Shown here piece by piece: positions 37,090-45,388 of a DNA stretch of 64,000 nt. The notes beneath the pieces are model-generated. The model had not been told where the DNA came from, did no database searches, and worked only from the letters and a program-made list of their open reading frames with translations. The stretch is from contig NZ_CP011427.1 in NCBI RefSeq assembly GCF_001506165.1, positions 1,426,001-1,490,000 of the forward strand. Reading direction: 5' to 3'. The stretch's first letter is position 1. Each line of letters opens with the position of its first letter. Source of the stretch: Pantoea vagans. Lineage in GTDB: Bacteria > Pseudomonadota > Gammaproteobacteria > Enterobacterales > Enterobacteriaceae. The position numbers and the translations under genes are program-made.

Positions 37090-37772
37090 CCCAAACCGCG
37101 GATGGTGCGTATCAGGCTGGGCTGGTGTGGATTGGTTTCGATTTTTCGTCTCAACCGCATAATCAGCACGTCAATGGTGCGATCGAAGACTTCCAGGCTT
37201 TCGCTATGGGTCAGTTCCAGCAGTTGATCGCGGGTTAACACTTTGCGGGCATGGCTCACCAAAGCACGCAGCAAGGTATATTCCCCTTGGGTTAGCGGCA
37301 CATTCTCCCGTTGCGGATTAAACAACTGGCAACGGGCATCATCCAGGCGCCAGCCATTGAATTGCCACCCCTCGTCATAATGCGTCTCAGGTTGAGCCAG
37401 ACGGCCGCAGCGGCGTAACGCGGCTCTGGCGCGTGCCACCACCACTCGTGGGTTAAAGGGTTTGGCGATATAATCATCGGCTCCCATTTCCAGGCCTACC
37501 ACCATATCCGCTTCAGAACCCATACCGGTCAACATGATGACCAGCAGGTCTGGCCGCTGTCTCTGCATCTGTTGCAGCACCAGCAGGCCGTTGGTATCGG
37601 GTAGCATCATATCCAGCATCACCAGAGAGATTTCAGGATGCAGGCTGACCAGCGCCAGCGCATCTTTGCCCTGGTGGCAGCTGTAGACGGTAAACACGTG
37701 TTCACTTAATACATCGTGCAGCAATTCACACACGGCACGATCATCATCAACGACCAAAATCGCGGGCTTCAT
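37026..37772 (-). CDS. OmpR-family response regulator
   Basis: 248 aa from the ATG at 37772; the frame is open further upstream but lacks family sequence. Receiver: ILVVDDDRAVCELL, phospho-Asp in LVMLDMMLPDTNG, MLTGMG, Lys in DDYIAKPF. C-terminal winged helix: PLTQGEYTLLRALVSHARKVLTRDQLLELT, DRTIDVLIMRLRRKIE, IRTIRGLGYVF. It binds DNA upon phosphorylation. It lies at the far end of the sugar operon from the hybrid kinase, same strand; the pair likely regulates the operon between them (inference). Convergent overlap with pfkB of 64 bp. Confidence 0.93.
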   Translation of the reverse strand: MKPAILVVDDDRAVCELLHDVLSEHVFTVYSCHQGKDALALVSLHPEISLVMLDMMLPDTNGLLVLQQMQRQRPDLLVIMLTGMGSEADMVVGLEMGADDYIAKPFNPRVVVARARAALRRCGRLAQPETHYDEGWQFNGWRLDDARCQLFNPQRENVPLTQGEYTLLRALVSHARKVLTRDQLLELTHSESLEVFDRTIDVLIMRLRRKIETNPHQPSLIRTIRGLGYVFSADVMRPASASRETQIA

Positions 37773-38014
37773 TGCGCTGTCTCTTTGTTGCGGAAGGGTT
37801 AAAAAGCAGTGTAACCCGATGTTTTTAGGCTGCCGATTCAGGCTGCAGAAACGTGAGCGCCATCGCCAGGCAGAGTGTGAAAGCGTGCGTTGCCGCAATA
37901 TTTTTTGCCGTGACCATGACCATTGGGGAAAACGATTGCGCAGCGATAGTGCAATGCACCATAATCGCGCCTCGTTCTGGTTCAGAATTATCTTAACCGT
38001 AAATACATTCGCGG

Positions 38015-38030
38015 ACGTAAACGATTGCGT
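38015..38030 (+). promoter_or_regulatory. PurR operator candidate
   Basis: ACGTAAACGATTGCGT is a near-perfect palindrome matching the PurR consensus ACGCAAACGTTTGCGT (14 of 16). A weaker half-conserved copy (AAACGATTGCGC) lies at 37930-37941. Both are in the 414-bp gap between the response regulator and the purine permease; the rest of this gap shows an A10 tract near 38117 and no gene. Purine-repressed control of the permease follows from known PurR regulons. Confidence 0.75.
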
Positions 38031-38186
38031 ACAGTGATGGCATAGCAATTGCTATATGGACAGGGGAAAGCGGAAGGCGTTCTTGCCTTACGTCCGGCTT
38101 AAATCGCTTTCATCAAAAAAAAAATCACTAGCTTAACCACATTGGCAAGAGAGAACGTGCATCCGTGCCGTCTCCGCTCATGAGAG

Positions 38187-39488
38187 ATGATGATGTTAGA
38201 AAAACTCTTCAAATTAAAAGCGCACAACACCACCGTGCGTACGGAAATTATTGCCGGTATCACCACCTTCCTGGCAATGGCCTACATCCTGTTTGTTAAC
38301 CCGAGCATCCTCGGTGCAACCGGGATGGATAAAGGTGCGGTGTTTGTGGCGACCTGTCTGGCAGCGGCAATTGGCTGCGTGTTGATGGGTTTGATCGCTA
38401 ACTATCCGATCGCTCTGGCACCCGGCATGGGGCTTAACGCCTTCTTCACCTACACCGTGGTGCTGCATATGGGTTACACCTGGCAGATTGCACTGGGTGC
38501 GGTGTTCCTCTCAGCGGTGATTTTCTTTGCTCTGTCGATTTTCAAAATTCGTGAGTGGATTATTGCCAGTATTCCTTTACCGCTGCGTGCCGGCATTGCC
38601 GCCGGTATTGGTCTGTTCCTGGCACTGATTGCGCTGGAAGGTGCGGGCATCGTGGTGGATAACCCAGCCACCTTAGTGGGTCTGGGCGATCTGACGAAAC
38701 CGGGTCCACTGCTGGCGCTGTTAGGCTTCTTTATTATTGTAGCGCTGGAAGCACGTCGCGTTACCGGTGCGGTGTTGATCGGTATCCTGGTGGTGACCTT
38801 TATCTCCATGGGGATTGGCCTGACGCCATTTGGTGGGGTGTTCTCTGCACCGCCTTCGATTGCGCCGACCTTTATGCAACTGGATATCTCCGGTGCCTTC
38901 AACGTGGGCCTGGTAAGTGTCATCTTCGCCTTCCTGTTCGTTGATGTGTTTGATAACACCGGTACGCTGTTGGGTGTGACCAAGCGTGCAGGCCTGGCTG
39001 ATGAGCAGGGCAACGTGCCAAAAATGGGCCGTGCACTGATTGCGGATAGTGCGGCTGCCTTGTTTGGTTCTCTGCTGGGTACCTCAACCACCACCAGCTA
39101 CGTCGAATCTGCGGCGGGTGTCAGTGCCGGCGGACGTACCGGTTTGACCGCCATCGTGGTCGCGGTGCTGTTCCTGCTGAGCCTGTTCTTCTCGCCATTG
39201 GCGGGTAGCGTTCCGGTTTACGCCACCGCACCTGCTCTGCTGTTCGTGGCAGTACTGATGGCTTCCGGGTTGGCTGAAATTGACTGGAAAGACATCACCA
39301 CGGCTGCACCAGTGACGGTAACGGCATTGACCATGCCGCTGACCTACTCGATTGCTAACGGCATCGCCTTCGGTTTCATTACCTGGACCGTGGTGAAGTT
39401 GCTGAGTGGTCGTACTAAAGAACTCAACGCCGCGTTAGTGATTCTCTCCATTCTGTTCGTGATCAAACTGGGCTGGCTGAGCGCTTAA
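38187..39488 (+). CDS. NCS2/AzgA-type purine base permease (adenine or hypoxanthine/guanine)
   Basis: 433 aa, about 12-14 membrane segments. Typical AzgA-group segments: RTEIIAGITTFLAMAYILFVNPSIL, ANYPIALAPGMGLNAFFTYTVV, FVDVFDNTGTLLGVTKRAGL and LLGTSTTTSYVESAAGVSAGGRTGLTAI. The sequence is nearer AdeP/AdeQ and Bacillus PbuG than GhxP. It is a proton symporter for adenine, guanine or hypoxanthine in the inner membrane. A PurR box upstream supports a purine substrate. Monocistronic, closed by a hairpin at 39500. Exact base uncertain. Confidence 0.92.
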   Translation: MMMLEKLFKLKAHNTTVRTEIIAGITTFLAMAYILFVNPSILGATGMDKGAVFVATCLAAAIGCVLMGLIANYPIALAPGMGLNAFFTYTVVLHMGYTWQIALGAVFLSAVIFFALSIFKIREWIIASIPLPLRAGIAAGIGLFLALIALEGAGIVVDNPATLVGLGDLTKPGPLLALLGFFIIVALEARRVTGAVLIGILVVTFISMGIGLTPFGGVFSAPPSIAPTFMQLDISGAFNVGLVSVIFAFLFVDVFDNTGTLLGVTKRAGLADEQGNVPKMGRALIADSAAALFGSLLGTSTTTSYVESAAGVSAGGRTGLTAIVVAVLFLLSLFFSPLAGSVPVYATAPALLFVAVLMASGLAEIDWKDITTAAPVTVTALTMPLTYSIANGIAFGFITWTVVKLLSGRTKELNAALVILSILFVIKLGWLSA

Positions 39489-39499
39489 GTTCTGGTTTA

Positions 39500-39521
39500 C
39501 GGAAGCCCGCTCGGGCTTCCG
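39500..39521 (+). terminator. Stem-loop after purine permease
   Basis: Ten-bp stem CGGAAGCCCG-CT-CGGGCTTCCG a few bases after the permease stop, followed by TGTCATCTGTT. Strong hairpin, modest T content. Confidence 0.7.
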
Positions 39522-39821
39522 TGTCATCTGTTACATCTCCGTAGTTAATTCCTGTGCGATGTCTCGCAATCCTCATTGATGCACGCTTCACGGATGTGTC
39601 GACCTGGTTTAACTTCTCGCGTCGTCATTCACTGCCTGACTTTTTTATCCCAATGGCGGGTTCGTGGAATGTTTAATCAGTTCGAATCTGTTTCACTAAG
39701 GTGATAGTGGGAAGATTGAACGAATACAGTAAAGGATTTGGTGATGGATAACCCCATTAACAACATGCCTCGTTTATCTCCTCCGCTTCTTTTGGGTATG
39801 CACAATCAAGGAGAACATCCC
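39522..39821. other. Intergenic stretch without recognised gene
   Basis: 300 bp between the permease terminator and the small coiled-coil gene. An in-frame ATG at 39738-39746 could extend the next gene but has no good ribosome site. CGCAATCCTCATTGATGCACGCT (39560 region) looks like a decayed relative of the hairpin repeat at 33305. Nothing else supportable. Confidence 0.4.
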
Positions 39822-40139
39822 ATGGAAACGTTAACGAAACGGGTTGAACATCTGGAAAAAAACACGCAAAAAATCCAGTTTGATGTTGCTCTGCTCACGG
39901 CACGATCCGAGCATTTTGCGACGAAATCAGACATTGAATGTTTGAGAACCGAGCAGGGGCAAATGCGTAATGAACTCATGGGCGAGATGGGCCAGTTGGA
40001 TAGACGCATAGATCGCAAATTTGAAAGGCTAGAAGCCAAATTTGAAAAGCTGAATGACCGTTTAACGTGGTCGATTATGATCCCGGCCATCCTGGCTGTT
40101 GTGGCATGGTTTGTGAAAACGGCTGTGATGGAAATATGA
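39822..40139 (+). CDS. Small coiled-coil protein with C-terminal membrane anchor
   Basis: 105 aa from the ATG at 39822, which has AAGGAG eight bases upstream; a longer frame from 39738 is less likely. The N-terminal 75 residues are heptad-like (ETLTKRVEHLEKNTQKI, MGQLDRRIDRKFERLEAKFEKLNDRL). The C-terminus SIMIPAILAVVAWFVKTAV is one membrane span, giving a tail-anchored coiled coil. The architecture resembles XhlA/DUF1640-type small membrane proteins. Its function is unknown. It stands alone between the permease and amn, convergent with amn. Confidence 0.75.
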   Translation: METLTKRVEHLEKNTQKIQFDVALLTARSEHFATKSDIECLRTEQGQMRNELMGEMGQLDRRIDRKFERLEAKFEKLNDRLTWSIMIPAILAVVAWFVKTAVMEI

Positions 40140-40191
40140 GTGTTGAACCGGAAAGTCATTCCGACCTGCTAGCAGGCCGGAATGTACATAT

Positions 40192-41640
40192 TTACCTGAA
40201 CGGCGGCTCATTAAAGGTGCGCAACTTCCTGGAATGCAGCTTATCGCCCTCAGCACGCAGCAGCTCAACCGCGCAAATACCGATTTGCAGATGCTCTGAA
40301 ATTGCCCCTTCGTAGAAACGATTTGCCTGTCCCGGCAGTTTAATTTCGCCGTGCAGTGGCTTATCCGAAACGCACAGCAAAGTACCGTAAGGCACACGGA
40401 AGCGATAGCCCTGTGCGGCAATTGTCGCGCTCTCCATGTCTACCGCCACGGCGCGGCTCAGGTTAAAGCGCAGCGCAGAAGCGGAATAACGCAACTCCCA
40501 GTTACGGTCATCAGTTGTGACAACGGTTCCGGTACGCAGACGCTGTTTGACCTCTCCCCCCGGCATACCGCTGACTGCTTTCGTGGCGTCATACAAAGCT
40601 CGCTGTACTTCAGCAATGCTTGGGATCGGAATGTCCGGCGGCAGTACGCTATCTAACACGTGATCGTCACGCAGATAAGCGTGCGCCAGCACGTAGTCAC
40701 CAATGGTCTGGCTTTCACGTAGCCCGCCACAGTGACCAATCATCAACCAGGCGTGCGGACGGATCACGGCGAGGTGATCGCAAATAGTTTTAGCGTTGGA
40801 CGGTCCCACCCCGATATTTACCAGCGTGATGCCGCGGCGGTTGGGTGAGGTCAGATGCCAGGCAGGCATCTGGTGCTTCTTCCACGCCAGGTCGGACATC
40901 ATGGCGGTAGGGTCTTTGGTGTCGGCGGTGATGACCACATCCCCGGCGCACGCCAGACTGTCATAAGGCGTATTGGGATCCTGAACCTGTTCGATGGCCC
41001 AACGCACGAACTCATCGACATAGCGGGTGTAGTTGGTAAACAGCACAAACGGCTGGAAATGTTCTACCGCTGTACCGGTGTAATGACGCAGACGCGCGAG
41101 GGAGAAATCGGTGCGCAGCGCATCAAAGTGTGAAAGCGGGAAGATAGCATTGGCATGGAACAGACCATCCGCGGTTTCATCGCCGATTTGTGACAGTTCA
41201 GTGGTGGGGAAATGTCGCGCGATGCTGGCGCTCATTGAGCGGTCCAGCGTGAGGCCATCAATCACGTAGGGATAAGGGATTTCCTGTTGCGATGGGCCCA
41301 CCTCAATTAGCACATCGTACTCTTTTTCCAGCATCTGTAACTGCTCGCTCAAATAATGGCGTAACAGTGCAGGGCGGGTGATAGTGGTGCTGTAACTGCC
41401 GGTATGGGTAAAACGGCCCCAGGCGCGCGTACGATTCTGCTGTGGGCCTTCCCCCTGCCAGGTGATGCGCAATTCGGGATAAACAAACAGACCATTTTGA
41501 CGCTCGGCTTCATCCGGCAGCGTACCCTGGGCGGTGAAATCACGAATCGCGTTGCGCAGTGCCTCTACAGCGCTCTCATACAGGCGTTCCAGCTCATCCA
41601 GTGCCTGCTGGCTACTCAATCCGTTCCGTTGTGTATTCAT
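40192..41640 (-). CDS. amn: AMP nucleosidase
   Basis: 482 aa (E. coli Amn 484) from the ATG at 41640 with AAGGAG upstream. The N-terminal Amn domain covers about residues 1-180. The C-terminal phosphorylase-like domain has GITLVNIGVGPSNAKTICDHLAVIRPHAWLMIGHCGGLR, the purine-site region and AVDMESATIAAQGYRFRVPYGTLLCVSDKPLHGEIKLPG. It cleaves AMP to adenine and ribose 5-phosphate and helps set adenylate levels; in E. coli it is phosphate-regulated. A purine permease nearby makes metabolic sense. Divergent from the amino-acid ABC operon. Confidence 0.96.
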   Translation of the reverse strand: MNTQRNGLSSQQALDELERLYESAVEALRNAIRDFTAQGTLPDEAERQNGLFVYPELRITWQGEGPQQNRTRAWGRFTHTGSYSTTITRPALLRHYLSEQLQMLEKEYDVLIEVGPSQQEIPYPYVIDGLTLDRSMSASIARHFPTTELSQIGDETADGLFHANAIFPLSHFDALRTDFSLARLRHYTGTAVEHFQPFVLFTNYTRYVDEFVRWAIEQVQDPNTPYDSLACAGDVVITADTKDPTAMMSDLAWKKHQMPAWHLTSPNRRGITLVNIGVGPSNAKTICDHLAVIRPHAWLMIGHCGGLRESQTIGDYVLAHAYLRDDHVLDSVLPPDIPIPSIAEVQRALYDATKAVSGMPGGEVKQRLRTGTVVTTDDRNWELRYSASALRFNLSRAVAVDMESATIAAQGYRFRVPYGTLLCVSDKPLHGEIKLPGQANRFYEGAISEHLQIGICAVELLRAEGDKLHSRKLRTFNEPPFR

Positions 41641-41732
41641 AGGCTCTCCTTCAGGGAAACATGGACCGATTTGACCAGAGCATAGCGGATAAACACAGCA
41701 GCACGATGAAGAATCTGTGATCGACCGCATTC

Positions 41733-41749
41733 TGCACCATCACGGTGCT
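41733..41749 (+). promoter_or_regulatory. NtrC-like enhancer site
   Basis: TGCACCATCACGGTGCT has the inverted halves GCACC/GGTGC with a 5-bp spacer, as in the NtrC sites of glnA. It lies in the 345-bp amn/amino-acid ABC gap, about 110 bp upstream of the sigma-54 -24 element at 41859, a usual enhancer distance. The gap holds no convincing gene. Confidence 0.65.
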
Positions 41750-41857
41750 GGTGCGCGGCGTAACTGTGGCTATGTTTATGATTAGCAGGGATGTCACCTC
41801 GCGCCGCTTCTACCCTGGCGCGATGCCACTGCAAAAACTGCCACCGACCGTCTTCTT

Positions 41858-41873
41858 TGGCGAGTTTCTTGCT
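41858..41873 (+). promoter_or_regulatory. Sigma-54 (RpoN) promoter candidate
   Basis: TGGCGAGTTTCTTGCT matches TGGCACG-N4-TTGCW with correct 10-base spacing between the invariant GG (41859-41860) and GC (41871-41872). Transcription would begin near 41884, about 100 bp before the binding-protein start. A GTGGTC-CTGAT-GACCAC palindrome follows at 41887-41903 in the leader. Confidence 0.68.
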
Positions 41874-41985
41874 TATTCCTTAACCGTGGTCCTGATGACC
41901 ACTGAAAGTGCTGCAAAAGTTTCAGAAATTGATTTCTCCCAGGCCGTGGTATGGCTCCGTTCCTGACCCGTTGAGGATTGAAAGC

Positions 41986-43101
41986 ATGTCTTTGAAATTC
42001 ATGAAACACCCAGTGAAGGTGGTACTTGCAGGTTGCCTGAGCGTAGCATTTTACGCGCAAGCGGATATCAAGATTGGTGTAGCGGGCCCGTTCTCCGGCC
42101 CCAATGCGACCTACGGGGCGCAGTACTGGAAAGGTGCAAGTCAGGCAGCCGACGATATTAATGCCGCAGGCGGTATTAACGGCGAAAAAATTGTGTTGGT
42201 GCAGGGGGATGATGCCTGTGAACCCAAGCAGGCGGTGTCGGTAGCCAACCGACTCGTTGATCAGGACAAAGTGATGGCAGTGGTCGGTCATTTCTGTTCG
42301 TCCTCCACCATGCCCGCCTCGGAAGTGTATGACGAAGCGGGTGTGCTGGCGATTACACCCGGATCCACTAACCCGCAAATCACCGAGCGCGGCATGAAAA
42401 CCATGTTCCGCATGTGTGGTCGTGACGATCAGCAAGGGGCAATCGCCGCCGATTACATCATCGACAAGTTAAAAGCGAAAAAAGTGGCGGTAATCCACGA
42501 CAAAGATACTTACGGTCAAGGCCTTGCCGATGCCACTAAAGCGGCGTTAGAGAAACGCGGCGTGAAAGAGGTGATGTATGAAGGGCTGTCTCGCGGTGAA
42601 AAAGATTTCAACGCATTAGTAACGAAAATCGGTGCGGTTAAACCTGATGTGGTCTATTTCGGTGGATGCCACCCGGAAGCGGGTCCGTTAGTGCGTCAAA
42701 TGCGTGAGCAGGGCGTCAACGCCGCCTTCTTCTCCGGTGACTGTATCGTGACTGAAGAGATGGTGACGGCAGCTGGTGGCCCGCAATATACCAAAGGCGT
42801 GTATATGACCTTTGGTAATGACCCACGCACCATTCCTGATGGCAAAGCGGTGATTGAGAAATTCCGTGCCAGCGGTTTCGAACCGGAAGGCTACACCCTC
42901 TACGCTTATGCGTCAGTTCAGGCGATTGCTGCGGCCTACAAAGCTGCCGGTAAAGATAACGCCAAAGCCAGTGATTGGTTGAAAGCCAATAGTGTCGATA
43001 CCGTGATGGGCAAAAAGGCCTGGGACGGTAAGGGCGACCTTAAAGTCTCGGATTATGTTGTTTATCAGTGGGATGACAAAGGCAAATATCACCAGCTGTA
43101 A
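41986..43101 (+). CDS. Branched-chain-type amino acid ABC transporter, periplasmic binding protein (LivK-like)
   Basis: 371 aa from the ATG at 41986 (TTGAGGA upstream). Signal peptide of about 26 residues ending YAQA; mature protein starts DIKIGVAGPFSGPNATYGAQYWKGASQAADDINAAGGI, the Peripla_BP_6 opening. GDDACEPKQAVSVANRLVDQ and VVGHFCSSSTMPASEVY are LivJ/LivK-like, including the Cys pair of the small disulfide. It binds leucine-type or other hydrophobic amino acids. First gene of a five-gene operon; an attenuator-like hairpin follows, which would keep its level above the membrane subunits. Confidence 0.92.
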   Translation: MSLKFMKHPVKVVLAGCLSVAFYAQADIKIGVAGPFSGPNATYGAQYWKGASQAADDINAAGGINGEKIVLVQGDDACEPKQAVSVANRLVDQDKVMAVVGHFCSSSTMPASEVYDEAGVLAITPGSTNPQITERGMKTMFRMCGRDDQQGAIAADYIIDKLKAKKVAVIHDKDTYGQGLADATKAALEKRGVKEVMYEGLSRGEKDFNALVTKIGAVKPDVVYFGGCHPEAGPLVRQMREQGVNAAFFSGDCIVTEEMVTAAGGPQYTKGVYMTFGNDPRTIPDGKAVIEKFRASGFEPEGYTLYAYASVQAIAAAYKAAGKDNAKASDWLKANSVDTVMGKKAWDGKGDLKVSDYVVYQWDDKGKYHQL

Positions 43102-43112
43102 TATGACACGCG

Positions 43113-43133
43113 GCCCCGCCTGGCGGGGCTTTT
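43113..43133 (+). terminator. Attenuator-like hairpin after the binding-protein gene
   Basis: GCCCCGCC-T-GGCGGGGC followed by TTTT, 12 bp after the stop codon and 47 bp before livH. Partial termination here would give excess binding protein over permease, a common design in ABC operons. Confidence 0.75.
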
Positions 43134-43179
43134 CGCGATTGGACGCGAAATCTGCGTTCCTTTTACGTGCGAGAGATAT

Positions 43180-44094
43180 ATGGACGCTTTCTTCATACAG
43201 CAGATGATCAACGGCCTGACGTTGGGCGCGGTATATGGGTTGATCGCTATTGGCTACACCATGGTTTACGGCATTATCGGCATGATCAACTTCGCGCATG
43301 GCGAGGTGTACATGATCTCCGCCTACCTGTGTGCGATAGGCCTGGCATTACTGAGCTACTTTGGCATTCACTCCTTTCCACTGCTGATCTTCGGCACGTT
43401 GATTTTTACCATTATTGTCACTGCCGCCTACGGCTGGGCGATAGAGCGTATTGCCTATCGACCTCTGCGTAACTCCACGCGTCTTGCGCCCCTGATTTCA
43501 GCGATTGGCATGTCACTGATCCTGCAAAACTATGTTCAGTTGAGCCAGGGGCCAAACCAACAAGGGATTCCGACATTACTGACAGGCGTACTGCGCATGG
43601 AGATTGATGGCGGTATTGTGCAGATCACCTGGACCAAAGTGTTCATCCTTATCGCCGCCTTCTGCGGCATGGCATTACTGACCTGGATTATTCAATACAC
43701 CAAACTGGGACGCATCTGTCGTGCGGTGCAGCAGGACCGGCGCATGGCCTCGATTCTGGGTATCAATACCGATCGTGTCATTTCGCTGGTGTTTGTGATT
43801 GGCGCGGCGATGGCCGGGTTGGCGGGTGTGCTGGTGACCATGAACTACGGCACCTTTGATTTTTATGCCGGGTTTATTATCGGCATCAAAGCCTTCACGG
43901 CTGCGGTGTTAGGCGGCATTGGTTCTTTGCCGGGCGCCATGTTGGGCGGATTACTGCTGGGCGTTGCGGAAGCGCAGTTCGCGGGGCTGGTGAACTCTGA
44001 TTATAAAGATGTGTTCTCCTTTGCTCTGCTGGTGGTGATTCTGATCTTCCGTCCGCAGGGGCTGCTGGGACGTCCGCTGGTTGCAAAAGTGTGA
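43180..44094 (+). CDS. livH: LivH-type amino acid ABC permease
   Basis: 304 aa, about eight membrane segments. Typical stretches: QQMINGLTLGAVYGLIAIGYTMVYGIIGMINFAHGEVYMISAY, RNSTRLAPLISAIGMSLILQNYV, GRICRAVQQDRRMASILGINTDRVI, and KAFTAAVLGGIGSLPGAMLGGLLLGVAE. This is the first transmembrane subunit of the hydrophobic-amino-acid transporter. It ends ten bases before livM. Confidence 0.93.
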   Translation: MDAFFIQQMINGLTLGAVYGLIAIGYTMVYGIIGMINFAHGEVYMISAYLCAIGLALLSYFGIHSFPLLIFGTLIFTIIVTAAYGWAIERIAYRPLRNSTRLAPLISAIGMSLILQNYVQLSQGPNQQGIPTLLTGVLRMEIDGGIVQITWTKVFILIAAFCGMALLTWIIQYTKLGRICRAVQQDRRMASILGINTDRVISLVFVIGAAMAGLAGVLVTMNYGTFDFYAGFIIGIKAFTAAVLGGIGSLPGAMLGGLLLGVAEAQFAGLVNSDYKDVFSFALLVVILIFRPQGLLGRPLVAKV

Positions 44095-44104
44095 GGATGC
44101 CGCG

Positions 44105-45388
44105 ATGAATGCAATGACGCAAAGTACGGGCGTGCGCGAAGCACTGCTCGATACACTGCTGGCTGGCGTGATCGCGCTGGTGGTGTTTGGTCCGATTGTT
44201 GGGGTGGTGCTGGATGGCTACAGCTTCAAACTGTCGCCTCAACGTGTTGCACTGCTGGTGGCGCTGGTAATGGTGGGGCGCTTAGTCATCAGCCTGATTC
44301 TGCATACGCCCTTTGGCCAGCGCTTTAAGCGTAAGTTTGAAGGCAATGACGACGGTGTTTACGTCCGGGAACCGGGCTATCGTTCGCGGCTGCGCTGGGT
44401 ATTACCACTGCTGCTGGTGGGCGCGCTGGCGTTTCCCTTTCTCTCAACAAAATATCTGTTAACGGTGGCTATTCTCGGGCTGATTTATGTTCTGCTCGGT
44501 CTTGGATTAAACATTGTGGTGGGTCTCGCCGGGCTGCTTGATTTGGGCTATGTGGCCTTTTACGCCATTGGTGCCTACGGTCTGGCATTGGGCTACGAAT
44601 ACCTCGGCTTAGGGTTCTGGAGTATGTTGCCGATTGCCGCGTTGCTGGCCGCTTTTGCCGGTGCACTGCTGGGCTTTCCGGTGCTGCGCATGCACGGTGA
44701 TTATCTGGCCATCGTGACGTTGGGTTTCGGTGAAATTATCCGTCTGGTGCTGACCAACTGGCTGTCGTTTACCGGCGGACCCAACGGCGTATCGGTCCCT
44801 TCACCGACCTTTTTTGGCCTTGAGTTTGCCCGACGTGCGCGGGACGGTGGGGTGCCTTATCACGAATTTTTCCACCTTGATTACAACCCCAATATGAAGT
44901 TTATCTTCATTTACGTGGTGCTGGTGCTGGTGGTGCTCCTGGTACTGTTTATCAAGCATCGCCTGACGCGCATGCCGATTGGTCGCGCATGGGAGGCGCT
45001 GCGTGAAGATGAAATTGCCTGCCGTGCGATGGGGCTGAACCATGTGCTGGTAAAGCTTTCGGCATTTATGTTGGGCGCATCCACCGCGGGTATTGCCGGG
45101 GTATTCTTTGCCAGCTATCAGGGATTTGTTAATCCAACGTCATTCACCTTTTTCGAGTCTGCACTGATTTTGGCGATTGTGGTACTGGGAGGAATGGGTT
45201 CGACGCTGGGCGTGGTGCTCGCGGCTTTTGTGCTGACTGTGGCGCCAGAACTGTTGCGCAGTTTTGCAGAATATCGCGTCCTGCTGTTTGGCATGCTGAT
45301 GGTATTGATGATGATTTGGCGCCCGCGCGGCCTGGTGCGTACCGCCCGTGTTGGCGTACCGCTGAGAAAAGGAGTGCGCCATGAGTGA
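44105..45388 (+). CDS. livM: LivM-type amino acid ABC permease
   Basis: 427 aa from the ATG at 44105 (GAGGA upstream). An N-terminal extension with two or three hydrophobic segments precedes the conserved core, as in E. coli LivM: LGLNIVVGLAGLLDLGYVAFYAIGAYG, RMHGDYLAIVTLGFGEIIRLVLTNW, GRAWEALREDEIACRAMGLN and AIVVLGGMGSTLGVVLAAFVL. The second permease subunit. Overlaps livG by eight bases. Confidence 0.93.
   Translation: MNAMTQSTGVREALLDTLLAGVIALVVFGPIVGVVLDGYSFKLSPQRVALLVALVMVGRLVISLILHTPFGQRFKRKFEGNDDGVYVREPGYRSRLRWVLPLLLVGALAFPFLSTKYLLTVAILGLIYVLLGLGLNIVVGLAGLLDLGYVAFYAIGAYGLALGYEYLGLGFWSMLPIAALLAAFAGALLGFPVLRMHGDYLAIVTLGFGEIIRLVLTNWLSFTGGPNGVSVPSPTFFGLEFARRARDGGVPYHEFFHLDYNPNMKFIFIYVVLVLVVLLVLFIKHRLTRMPIGRAWEALREDEIACRAMGLNHVLVKLSAFMLGASTAGIAGVFFASYQGFVNPTSFTFFESALILAIVVLGGMGSTLGVVLAAFVLTVAPELLRSFAEYRVLLFGMLMVLMMIWRPRGLVRTARVGVPLRKGVRHE

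Noticed and set aside
37773..38048. N-terminal extension of the response regulator
   Set aside because: The extra 92 codons have no domain, and the receiver begins normally at MKPAILVVDDD with a ribosome site.
41815..41835. TGGCGCG...CTGC as a second sigma-54 promoter
   Set aside because: GG to GC distance is 12 rather than 10 bases.
41745..41966. 73-aa frame in the amn/amino-acid ABC gap
   Set aside because: Covers the sigma-54 promoter and leader, has no convincing ribosome site, unusual composition.
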